From Firmicutes bacterium CAG:534 (GTDB lineage Bacteria; Bacillota; Clostridia; Lachnospirales; Lachnospiraceae): a stretch of 27,788 nucleotides of DNA. The DNA lies in assembly GCA_000436115.1 (NCBI GenBank), contig FR894524.1, positions 1 to 27,788 of the forward strand. Direction: 5' to 3'. Under the pieces are notes generated by a model. That model worked only from the letters and a program-made list of their open reading frames with translations, was not told the DNA's origin and made no database searches. Within the stretch, counting starts at the first letter, position 1. The number at the start of each line of letters is the position of its first letter. A program made the translations under genes and the position numbers. This document shows, piece by piece, positions 15,152 through 22,502 of the stretch.

Positions 15152-15556
15152 ATGATACTGGTGATCGGCGGATATGCACAGGGAAAACTGGACTATGTGC
15201 TGCAGGAAACAGGAAGAGAAAAAAGCGCTGTTTTTGATGGAATACTCCCCACGGAAAAGCAGCTTGCAAAGGCAGAAAGCCTGGGACAAAAGATAGTTGT
15301 AAGCCACTTTCATCTCTGGATAAGGGATCAGCTGCTTCAAAAAAAGGATCCGGAACCTATTATCATGGCTTTTTTGCAGAAGGAACCGGACTGTATACTG
15401 ATCAGCGATGAAATTGGAAATGGAATTGTGCCCATAGATGCCTTTGAAAGACAGTACCGGGAAAAAACGGGAAGAATTCTGATCGAAGAGGCAAAAAAGG
15501 CAGATAAGGTGGTGCGTGTGATATGTGGAGTGGGACAGATCCTCAAAGAAAGCTGA
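15152..15556 (+). CDS. Short CobU-like protein with a degenerate P-loop
   Basis: The 134-residue protein is clearly CobU-like at its C-terminal half: ISDEIGNGIVPIDAFERQYR, EKTGRI and ADKVVRVICGVGQIL correspond to the end of adenosylcobinamide kinases. Its N-terminus reads MILVIGGYAQGKLDY, where the Walker A position ends GK-L instead of GK-S/T and the first part of the fold is shortened. Compared with the 185-residue CobU encoded 1.3 kb upstream, it also lacks the RVERHR segment. It could be a partner subunit, a specialised half-enzyme, or a regulator. AAGGAGAAAAGG before the ATG and its fit between cobS and cobC say it is expressed. Confidence 0.8.
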   Translation: MILVIGGYAQGKLDYVLQETGREKSAVFDGILPTEKQLAKAESLGQKIVVSHFHLWIRDQLLQKKDPEPIIMAFLQKEPDCILISDEIGNGIVPIDAFERQYREKTGRILIEEAKKADKVVRVICGVGQILKES

Positions 15557-16143
15557 TCCTGATACGCCATGGAATGACAAGAGCAAACAGCGAACAGAGA
15601 TACCTTGGCAGAGGGGAAGAAGCTTTAAGCAGGGAAGGCATAGAGATGCTGCAAAGAAAGAAGGAACAGGGTCTGTATCCGGAGCCCCTGCGGCTTTTTG
15701 CAAGTCCCATGAAAAGGTGCATAGAAACGGCCCGCATCCTTTATCCCGGAAAAGAAGCTGAGCTGATCACGGAATGGAAGGAAATGGACTTTGGCGATTT
15801 TGAGGGAAAAAACTATAAGGAGCTTTGTGGAAACAGGGATTATCAGGAATGGATCCAAAGCCAGGGAACGCTGCCCTTTCCAAATGGGGAAAGCAGAAAG
15901 GAGTTCCTGGAAAGATGCAGGGCAGGCTTTTTTAAAATGTGGAGCAGGCTGGAAGCGGAAGATAGCAGGATCGCAGCAGTAGTACACGGGGGAACGATCA
16001 TGGCTGTTTTAAGTGAATTTTACGGCGGAGAATATTTTGACTATCAGATCTCAAACGGAAGCGGATACTGCTGTGTTCTGGAAGGGGAAATGGAAAAACC
16101 GCATATTTCCGAAATTACAAAATTAGAGGAACTGGAAAAATGA
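15523..16143 (+). CDS. cobC: Alpha-ribazole phosphatase-like histidine phosphatase
   Basis: The 206-residue protein belongs to the histidine phosphatase (phosphoglycerate mutase-like) superfamily. The phospho-acceptor motif LILIRHGMTRAN lies at residues 11-22, ASPMKRCIETA near 60, and the second catalytic His in AAVVHGGTIMAV. In this operon it most likely removes phosphate from alpha-ribazole 5'-phosphate or from cobalamin 5'-phosphate. The superfamily is broad, so the substrate rests on context. The gene overlaps the short CobU-like gene by 34 bases and cbiB by four (ATGA). Confidence 0.88.
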   Translation: MWSGTDPQRKLILIRHGMTRANSEQRYLGRGEEALSREGIEMLQRKKEQGLYPEPLRLFASPMKRCIETARILYPGKEAELITEWKEMDFGDFEGKNYKELCGNRDYQEWIQSQGTLPFPNGESRKEFLERCRAGFFKMWSRLEAEDSRIAAVVHGGTIMAVLSEFYGGEYFDYQISNGSGYCCVLEGEMEKPHISEITKLEELEK

Positions 16144-17111
16144 AATATCATATGACGGCGTTTTTACTTGGGTTTTTGCTGGATCTTCTTCTGGGGGATC
16201 CCTACTGGCTGCCCCATCCCGTCAGGCTGATCGGAAAGGGGATTACAAAAACAGAAGCGCTTCTGCGCCCTGCCGGCAAAATGAGAACAAACAGACAGGA
16301 GCTGCAAGGGGGAAGGAGACTGGTCGTGATCGTGCTTTTGGCAACTACGCTTTTGGCAGCGCTTCTTCTTTTTGGAGCTTACGCACTTCATCCCTGTCTT
16401 GGACTTCTGGCAGAAACTATCATGACCTATCAGATCTTAGCGGTGAAATGCTTAAAGGTAGAAAGCATGAAGGTCTATCATTGCCTGAAGGAGCAAGGGC
16501 TGGAGGAGGCAAGAGGGGCAGTTTCCATGATCGTAGGAAGAGATACGGCACAGCTTGACGCAGAAGGAGTGACAAAGGCGGCCGTTGAAACTGTTGCGGA
16601 AAACACATCGGACGGGATCATTGCGCCTATGCTCTATACAGCCATAGGAGGCCCTGTACTTGGCTTTTTCTATAAGGCAGTGAACACCATGGATTCCATG
16701 ATCGGATACAAAAATGAACGGTATCTGTATTTTGGCAGGGGGGCGGCCAAACTGGATGATGTTATGAATTATATCCCTGCAAGGATCAGCGCTTATCTGA
16801 TGATTGCAGCAGCTTTTTGCGGTGGAAAATGCTATGATGGAAGAAGGGCATACATAATTTATAAAAGAGATAACAGAAACCATGCAAGTCCCAATTCGGC
16901 GCAGACAGAATCGGTGTGTGCCGGGGCCCTGGGAATTCAACTGGCCGGAGATGCCAGTTATTTCGGAAAGCTTGTCCATAAGCCCTATATAGGGGATGCG
17001 GTCAGAAGGGTAGAGGCAGAGGATATTAAGCGTGCTGGCCGTTTAATGTACCTGACCGCCTTTTTGTGCCAGGGGATATGTCTGGGTTTCATGTTACTTG
17101 TGGGCTTGTAG
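16140..17111 (+). CDS. cbiB: Adenosylcobinamide-phosphate synthase
   Basis: The 323-residue integral membrane protein attaches (R)-1-amino-2-propanol phosphate to adenosylcobyric acid. The N-terminal LLLGDPYWLPHPVRLIG is the family hallmark. Other conserved parts are ETVAENTSDGIIAPM, the MDSMIGYKNERY segment, RDNRNHASPNSAQTE, and EAEDIKRAGRLM near the end. The gene's ATG overlaps the cobC stop. The aminopropanol phosphate donor should come from the CobD decarboxylase encoded next. Confidence 0.95.
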   Translation: MKYHMTAFLLGFLLDLLLGDPYWLPHPVRLIGKGITKTEALLRPAGKMRTNRQELQGGRRLVVIVLLATTLLAALLLFGAYALHPCLGLLAETIMTYQILAVKCLKVESMKVYHCLKEQGLEEARGAVSMIVGRDTAQLDAEGVTKAAVETVAENTSDGIIAPMLYTAIGGPVLGFFYKAVNTMDSMIGYKNERYLYFGRGAAKLDDVMNYIPARISAYLMIAAAFCGGKCYDGRRAYIIYKRDNRNHASPNSAQTESVCAGALGIQLAGDASYFGKLVHKPYIGDAVRRVEAEDIKRAGRLMYLTAFLCQGICLGFMLLVGL

Positions 17112-17130
17112 AGAAAGGATCAAACGCAGA

Positions 17131-18204
17131 ATGCAGGAAGTACATGGAGGAGATATTTACCGGAATCAGGTAATGCTTGATTTTTCGGTTAATGTAAATC
17201 CCCTTGGGCCGCCGGAAGAAGTGAGGAGGGCTTTGCATGAGGCTGTTGCCCATTGCGGAGAATATCCGGATATCCACGGGGAAAAATTAAAGGCTGCCTT
17301 GAGCAGGGAGTTATCGGTTAAGAAGGAATATCTGGTATGTGGAAACGGCGCCTCAGAGCTGTTCATGGGAATCATGCATGGGCTCAGACCGGAAAAAACC
17401 CTGATCCCTGTCCCTTCCTTTTCCGGGTATCGATATGCGGCAGAAGCGGTTGAAAGCCAGGTAATAGAAATTGCATTAAGGGAAGAAAACGGTTTTAGCC
17501 TGGCAGAGGAGCCCTTCCGTGCATTAGCAGCACTGACAGGGGAAAAAGAGTCCATACTGTTTTTGGCAAACCCCAATAACCCAACGGGAAGACTTGTGGG
17601 GAAAAAAGAGCTGCACAGCCTGATAGACTACTGCAAAAAAAAGGGCGTATGGCTGGTGGTAGATGAATGCTTCCTGGAATTTTGCAGGGACGGAGCTTCG
17701 GCTCTGCCATTTTTGGAAGCGTATGACAGACTGATCGTGGTGCGTGCCTTTACCAAAATTTATGCGGTACCAGGGGTAAGACTGGGATATCTGGCCTGCG
17801 GCAACAGGGATTTTATCCAAAAGGTAACAAAGCAGCTCCCGGAATGGAATTTGTCTGTATTTGCACAGGAGGCAGGTGTTTGCTGCCTAAAGCAAAGAGC
17901 CTATCGGAAGAAAACGGCCGGATATGTGGAGAAAGAAAGGGATTTCTTGACAGAGGGCCTTCGCAGGCTTGGGATAAAGACTTATGAAAGCAACGCCAAT
18001 TTTATCCTGCTTTCCAGCGGGCTTCCCCTCCGCAGGGAGCTTCTGAAAAGAGGAATTCTGATCAGGGAATGCGGGAATTTCAAAGGGCTGTCACAGGATT
18101 ATTACCGGGTTGCGGTGAAAAAGAGAAGTGAAAATGAAAAATTGTTGAAAGCGTTAGGTGATTTGTTTGAAGAAAATAGAGCGGCTTTTGCCGGAGGAAA
18201 TTGA
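17131..18204 (+). CDS. cobD: Threonine-phosphate decarboxylase
   Basis: This 357-residue PLP-dependent class I/II aminotransferase-fold enzyme decarboxylates L-threonine O-3-phosphate to (R)-1-amino-2-propanol phosphate for CbiB. The N-terminus EVHGGDIYRN and LDFSVNVNPLGPP is typical of CobD. The cofactor pocket shows LANPNNPTG, VDECFLEF, and the Schiff-base lysine in RAFTKIYAVPGVRLGYL. The frame is open back to a TTG at 17098 overlapping cbiB, but ATG 17131 has a spaced GAAAGG and gives the normal N-terminus. CbiC starts within its last 50 bases. Confidence 0.93.
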   Translation: MQEVHGGDIYRNQVMLDFSVNVNPLGPPEEVRRALHEAVAHCGEYPDIHGEKLKAALSRELSVKKEYLVCGNGASELFMGIMHGLRPEKTLIPVPSFSGYRYAAEAVESQVIEIALREENGFSLAEEPFRALAALTGEKESILFLANPNNPTGRLVGKKELHSLIDYCKKKGVWLVVDECFLEFCRDGASALPFLEAYDRLIVVRAFTKIYAVPGVRLGYLACGNRDFIQKVTKQLPEWNLSVFAQEAGVCCLKQRAYRKKTAGYVEKERDFLTEGLRRLGIKTYESNANFILLSSGLPLRRELLKRGILIRECGNFKGLSQDYYRVAVKKRSENEKLLKALGDLFEENRAAFAGGN

Positions 18205-18814
18205 AAAGAAAAGCTTTGAGATCATTTCGCAGGAGCTGAAAGAACGGGGGATCGTGCTTCCTTTGGAGGAAGAGATGATTACAAAGAGGGTGATCCATAC
18301 CAGTGCGGATTTTGATTATGTTCATACGCTGACATACTCTAAGGATGCGGTGAAAATTGCAAAGGAGCTGATCGGCAGAGGCGCAGATATTGTAACAGAT
18401 ACCAATATGGCGCTGGCAGGTATCAGCAAGAAAACGCTGGCACGTTTTGGCGGAAGCGCCCATTGCTTTATGGCAGAAGAGGAAGTGGCAAAGATAGCCC
18501 GTGAAAGAAAGACAACCAGGGCGGCGGTCAGCATGGAGAAGGCAGCAGCCATAAAGAAGCCTGTGATCTTTGCTGTTGGAAATGCTCCTACTGCGCTGAT
18601 CAGATTATATGAGATGATAGAAGAAGGCAGCTACTGTCCGGCCTTCGTGATCGGGGTTCCTGTAGGCTTTGTCCATGTAGAGGCGGCAAAGGAGCTGATC
18701 ATGGGAACCCAGGTTCCCTATATTGTAAATCGCGGAAGAAAAGGGGGCAGCAATGTGGCGGCGGCCATCTGCAATGCGATACTGTATGAGAAGTGCAAAG
18801 AGGAAGGGCTGTAA
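18158..18814 (+). CDS. cbiC: Cobalt-precorrin-8 methylmutase
   Basis: The 218-residue enzyme moves the methyl group from C-11 to C-12, forming cobyrinic acid. The catalytic-histidine motif RVIHTSADFDY is at residues 44-54 (His47). Other family stretches are DTNMALAGISK, FAVGNAPTALI and VGFVHVEAAKE. The start is uncertain: the GTG at 18158 overlaps cobD and gives the conventional length, while the TTG at 18167 has a slightly better-spaced GGTG upstream. It is the first of the corrin-ring genes in this operon. Confidence 0.93.
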   Translation: MICLKKIERLLPEEIEKKSFEIISQELKERGIVLPLEEEMITKRVIHTSADFDYVHTLTYSKDAVKIAKELIGRGADIVTDTNMALAGISKKTLARFGGSAHCFMAEEEVAKIARERKTTRAAVSMEKAAAIKKPVIFAVGNAPTALIRLYEMIEEGSYCPAFVIGVPVGFVHVEAAKELIMGTQVPYIVNRGRKGGSNVAAAICNAILYEKCKEEGL

Positions 18815-18838
18815 GCCTGGGAGGAAGGTGTAAGACAG

Positions 18839-19963
18839 ATGCGCTATGGCTTTACAACGGGAAGCTGTGCTGCTGCGGCGGCAAAGGCGGCAGCGTATAT
18901 GCTGCTTACCGGGAAAAGAAAAGAAACGATCACCATAGAAACGCCAAAGGGGATCCCTTTTACAGCGGATATTTTACAGATCACCAGATCAGAGACAAAG
19001 GTAAGCTGCGCAGTGGAAAAGGATGGGGGAGATGACCCGGACATCACAACGGGTGCTCTGATCTTTGCCTCGGTATCTCTTGGCAGGGCAAACGGGCAGA
19101 AGGAAGTGGTTGTCATTGATGGAGGAAAGGGCGTTGGAAGAGTACAAAAGCCGGGGCTGGACCAGCCCATAGGGAATGCAGCCATTAACCATGTGCCCAG
19201 GGAGATGATCACAAGAGAAGTGATGCAGGTATGCGAGCTGGTAGATTATCAGGGAAAGCTGGAAGTGATCATTTCTGTTCCGAATGGAGAAGAACTGGCA
19301 GAGAAAACCTTTAATCCAAGGCTAGGAATTGTAGGCGGGATCTCCATTTTAGGAACAAGCGGCATCGTGGAGCCTATGAGCAACCAGGCGGTGTTAGATA
19401 CCATAAGGGTGGAGCTGAACCAGAGAAAGGAACAGGGCTTTTCTTATGTGGCGGTGGCTCCCGGCAATTATGGGCTTGATTTCATGAAAAAGACCTATGG
19501 TTATGATCTTGACAGAAGCGTAAAGTGCAGTAATTTTATTGGAGCCACTGTTGATATGGCGGTAGAGCTTGGGTTTGAAAGAATGCTGCTCACAGGTCAT
19601 ATTGGAAAGCTGATTAAGCTGGCAGGAGGGATCATGAATACTCATTCCAGGGAGGGTGACTGCCGGATGGAACTGATCGCAGCGCTTGCCATCCGGGCAG
19701 ATGTGGATCAGGCGGTGGTGCGCAGAATCCTTAATTGTGTGACGACCCAGGAGGCTGTGAAGCTCCTTAGGGAAAGCGGAAAAGACAGACAGGTATTTGA
19801 TGATGCCATGCAGCGCATCTGCTATTATCTGAATAAGCGTGCAGAGGGTAAAATGCAGGTGGATTGTATCATGTATGCCAACGAGTTTGGCGAATTGGCA
19901 AAAAGCCGGGGGGCAGAGGAATGGTTTATTTTGTTGGGGCAGGAACAGGAGCAGCAGATCTGA
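18839..19963 (+). CDS. cbiD: Cobalt-precorrin-5B C1-methyltransferase
   Basis: The 374-residue enzyme methylates C-1 of cobalt-precorrin-5B in the anaerobic route. The N-terminal RYGFTTGSCAAAAAKAA is the CbiD signature. Later landmarks are the GVGRVQKPGL region, NPRLGIVGGISILGTSGIV, and LTGHIGKLIKLAGGI. The ATG at 18839 follows GGGAGGAAGG. Its 3' end overlaps the cbiF start by 43 bases. CbiD marks the pathway as the early-cobalt (oxygen-independent) one. Confidence 0.96.
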   Translation: MRYGFTTGSCAAAAAKAAAYMLLTGKRKETITIETPKGIPFTADILQITRSETKVSCAVEKDGGDDPDITTGALIFASVSLGRANGQKEVVVIDGGKGVGRVQKPGLDQPIGNAAINHVPREMITREVMQVCELVDYQGKLEVIISVPNGEELAEKTFNPRLGIVGGISILGTSGIVEPMSNQAVLDTIRVELNQRKEQGFSYVAVAPGNYGLDFMKKTYGYDLDRSVKCSNFIGATVDMAVELGFERMLLTGHIGKLIKLAGGIMNTHSREGDCRMELIAALAIRADVDQAVVRRILNCVTTQEAVKLLRESGKDRQVFDDAMQRICYYLNKRAEGKMQVDCIMYANEFGELAKSRGAEEWFILLGQEQEQQI

Positions 19964-20673
19964 TTACAGTCAGGGGGCTGCGGCTTGTGCAAGGCGCAGA
20001 TATTATTATTTATGCAGGATCTCTTGTTAATCCGGAGCTGCTGCATAATGCAAAGCAGGAATGTGAGATTTATAACAGCGCAAAGATGACGCTGGAAGAA
20101 GTGATAAAGGTTATGGAGCAGGCGGGAGATAAAAGCGTTGTAAGACTTCATACGGGAGATCCAAGTGTTTACGGAGCCGTCAGGGAACAGATGGATGAGC
20201 TTGATAAGCTGGGAATTCCCTATGAAAGCTGTCCAGGGGTCAGCGCCTGTTTTGGGGCGGCAGCCTCCCTGAACCTGGAATATACCCTTCCTGGGGTATC
20301 CCAGTCCCTGATCATTACCAGAATGGAAGGGAAAACAAAGGTGCCGGAAAAGGAAAGCATTGAAAGCTTTGCCACTCATCAGGCATCCATGGCAATTTAT
20401 TTAAGCGCCGGTATGCTGCAGGAGCTGCAAAAAAGATTAATAGAAGGCGGGTACCGGAAGGAAACGCCTGCGGCCATTGTTTATAAGGCAACCTGGCCGG
20501 AGGAAGAGGTCTACCTGTGCAGCACGGGCTCCTTGTATGAAACCGCCAGGGAACACGGGATTACCAAAACAGCACTGATATTGGTAGGAGATGTGATCGC
20601 ACATCAGCACTATCAGAAATCACGGTTATATGCGCCGGATTTTTCAACGGAATATAGAAGAGCAAAGGACTAA
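19921..20673 (+). CDS. cbiF: Cobalt-precorrin-4 C11-methyltransferase
   Basis: The 250-residue SAM-dependent methyltransferase of the tetrapyrrole (CbiF/CysG) fold starts MVYFVGAGTGAADLITVRG, the usual N-terminus with its GxGxG turn. It carries LHTGDPSVYGAV and SCPGVSACFGAAASL, both SAM-pocket motifs. It methylates C-11 of cobalt-precorrin-4. The ATG at 19921 follows AGAGG inside the cbiD end; an upstream in-frame ATG at 19864 would add a non-family extension and was rejected. Confidence 0.95.
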   Translation: MVYFVGAGTGAADLITVRGLRLVQGADIIIYAGSLVNPELLHNAKQECEIYNSAKMTLEEVIKVMEQAGDKSVVRLHTGDPSVYGAVREQMDELDKLGIPYESCPGVSACFGAAASLNLEYTLPGVSQSLIITRMEGKTKVPEKESIESFATHQASMAIYLSAGMLQELQKRLIEGGYRKETPAAIVYKATWPEEEVYLCSTGSLYETAREHGITKTALILVGDVIAHQHYQKSRLYAPDFSTEYRRAKD

Positions 20674-20674
20674 T

Positions 20675-21733
20675 ATGGAACTAAGTGTAATCAGTTTCAC
20701 GGAAAAGGGAATGCGCCTTTCAGAGAGGCTTTCAGAAAATATGGCAGGCAGCCTGATCCGGCTGTATACCAAAGGAGAGTTTGCAGGCCGGGAGAAGATC
20801 CCCTCTTCGATAGAAGTGGTGGAGGAGCGGGTGATGGAATGGGCCGGAAAGCAGATGAAGCAGAAAAGAACACTGCTTTTTATTGGAGCCTGTGGGATCG
20901 CAGTGAGAAGCATAGCGCCGTTTGTCACAGATAAGCTTTTGGACAGTGCGGTGCTTGTAATGGATGAGGCGGGAAATTATGTGATCCCGCTGCTGTCCGG
21001 CCATGTGGGAGGCGCTAATGCCGCAGCAGTACAGCTTGCAGAAAAAATGAATGCCATTCCTGTAATCACCACCGCAACAGATATAGAAAAACGATTTGCA
21101 GTGGATCTGTTTGCTGTGCATAACGGACTTCATATTGTAAATAAAGAGGGGATCGCACGGATCTCGGCCAAGGTGCTTGCCGGAAAGGAGATTACCATGG
21201 CCGTTGATACGCAGAAAATTGAAGGCACGGTGCCGGAGCAGGTTCGACTTCTGCCCTATCATAAGGAGCAGGAGGCAGATGTTGTCATTGCTTCCGGGAA
21301 GAGCAGACAGGCAATGCTTTTCCTTGCGCCCAAGGAATATGTGGTGGGAATGGGATGCAAAAAGGGAAAGGAGGAAGCGGCGCTTTTGGAGTGGCTTCTG
21401 GAAAATATAAAAAATGCCGGAATTTCCATGGAACAGATCTGGGCCATAGCATCTGTTGATCAGAAAAAGGAAGAGCCGGGACTTTTGGAGCTGTGCAGAA
21501 AAAATAAAATTCCCTTTCTGACCTTCCCGGCAGAGGAATTGCAGGAAATAGAAGGAGAGTTTCAGAAGTCTTCCTTTGTGAAGGAACAGATCGGAACAGA
21601 CAATGTATGTGAGAGAGCGGCAATCAGAGCCTGTGAGGGAGAGGGAACGATCATCTATCATAAACATGCAGGCCGGGGAATGACGATTGCCATTGCAAAA
21701 CGGAAATGGAGGATCAAGTTTGAAAAAGAATAA
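20675..21733 (+). CDS. cbiG: Cobalt-precorrin-5A hydrolase
   Basis: The 352-residue protein opens the delta-lactone of cobalt-precorrin-5A, releasing acetaldehyde. The N-terminal domain contains LLFIGACGIAVRSIAPFV and IPLLSGHVGGANAAAVQLA, followed by ITTATDIEKRFAVDLFA. After a variable middle part, the C-terminal domain begins VVGMGCKKGKEE and ends near RGMTIAIAKRKWR. ATG 20675 lies one base past the cbiF stop and six bases after AAGGA. The end overlaps the TTG start of cbiH by 14 bases. Confidence 0.94.
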   Translation: MELSVISFTEKGMRLSERLSENMAGSLIRLYTKGEFAGREKIPSSIEVVEERVMEWAGKQMKQKRTLLFIGACGIAVRSIAPFVTDKLLDSAVLVMDEAGNYVIPLLSGHVGGANAAAVQLAEKMNAIPVITTATDIEKRFAVDLFAVHNGLHIVNKEGIARISAKVLAGKEITMAVDTQKIEGTVPEQVRLLPYHKEQEADVVIASGKSRQAMLFLAPKEYVVGMGCKKGKEEAALLEWLLENIKNAGISMEQIWAIASVDQKKEEPGLLELCRKNKIPFLTFPAEELQEIEGEFQKSSFVKEQIGTDNVCERAAIRACEGEGTIIYHKHAGRGMTIAIAKRKWRIKFEKE

Positions 21734-22502
21734 GATCTATATTGTAGGCATGGGGCCCGGAGAGCAGTCGATGATGACGGGAAGTGCACTTGCGGCGCTG
21801 AAAGAGGCAGAGGTGATAGTAGGATATGCAGTGTATATAGACCTTTTAAAGGGAAGCTTCCCGGAAAAGGAGATGCTTTCCACTCCCATGAAGCAGGAAG
21901 AAAAGCGCTGCAGGCTGTGCTTTGAAAAGGCCCGGGAGGGAAAGAAGATTGCACTGGTATGCAGCGGGGATGCAGGAGTTTATGGACTTGCTTCGCTTAT
22001 GTTTGAGGTGGGCAGGGAATATCCGGAGATTGAACTGGAGGTGATACCCGGTATCACCGCAGCCTGCAGTGGAGCCGCTGTTTTAGGAGCTCCCCTGAAC
22101 CATGATTTTTGCGTGATCAGCTTAAGCGATCTTTTAACGCCATGGGAAAAAATAGAAAGACGTTTAAGAGCAGCTGCAGAAGGCGATTTTGCCATTGCCA
22201 TTTATAATCCCTCCAGCCATAAGAGAAAAGATTATCTGAAAAGGGCCTGTGACATTTTGCTTGAAACGCTGGAACCGGAAAGGGCCTGCGGCTATGTGGA
22301 GAATATCGGAAGAAGCGGCACAAAAATGGTTCTCTGTACCTTGAAGGAACTGAGGCAGGCAGAGGTAAATATGTTTACCACAGTATTTGTGGGAAATGCA
22401 GATTCAGAAATTGTAGAGGGAAGATTACTGACAAAGAGAGGGTACCAGGTTGAAAGAGGTATTGATATTTGCAGGAACGACGGAGGGCAGAAAGCTCTCT
22501 GA
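21720..22502 (+). CDS. cbiH: Precorrin-3B/cobalt-factor III C17-methyltransferase
   Basis: The 260-residue SAM-dependent methyltransferase performs C-17 methylation and ring contraction. The N-terminus KIYIVGMGPGEQSMMTGSA, CSGDAGVYGLASLM and VIPGITAACSGAAVLGAPL are the expected motifs, with AIYNPSSHKRKDYL later. Translation most likely starts at TTG 21720, six bases after GGAGGA; earlier in-frame TTG codons lie within cbiG. Length matches the CbiH core, with no Fe-S extension as found in some CbiH proteins. It overlaps the next gene by 53 bases. Confidence 0.93.
   Translation: MKKNKIYIVGMGPGEQSMMTGSALAALKEAEVIVGYAVYIDLLKGSFPEKEMLSTPMKQEEKRCRLCFEKAREGKKIALVCSGDAGVYGLASLMFEVGREYPEIELEVIPGITAACSGAAVLGAPLNHDFCVISLSDLLTPWEKIERRLRAAAEGDFAIAIYNPSSHKRKDYLKRACDILLETLEPERACGYVENIGRSGTKMVLCTLKELRQAEVNMFTTVFVGNADSEIVEGRLLTKRGYQVERGIDICRNDGGQKAL

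Noticed and set aside
20732..21667. Minus-strand open frame of 311 codons opposite cbiG
   Set aside because: It is a shadow frame, rich in His/Cys/Phe, while the plus strand encodes a complete CbiG.
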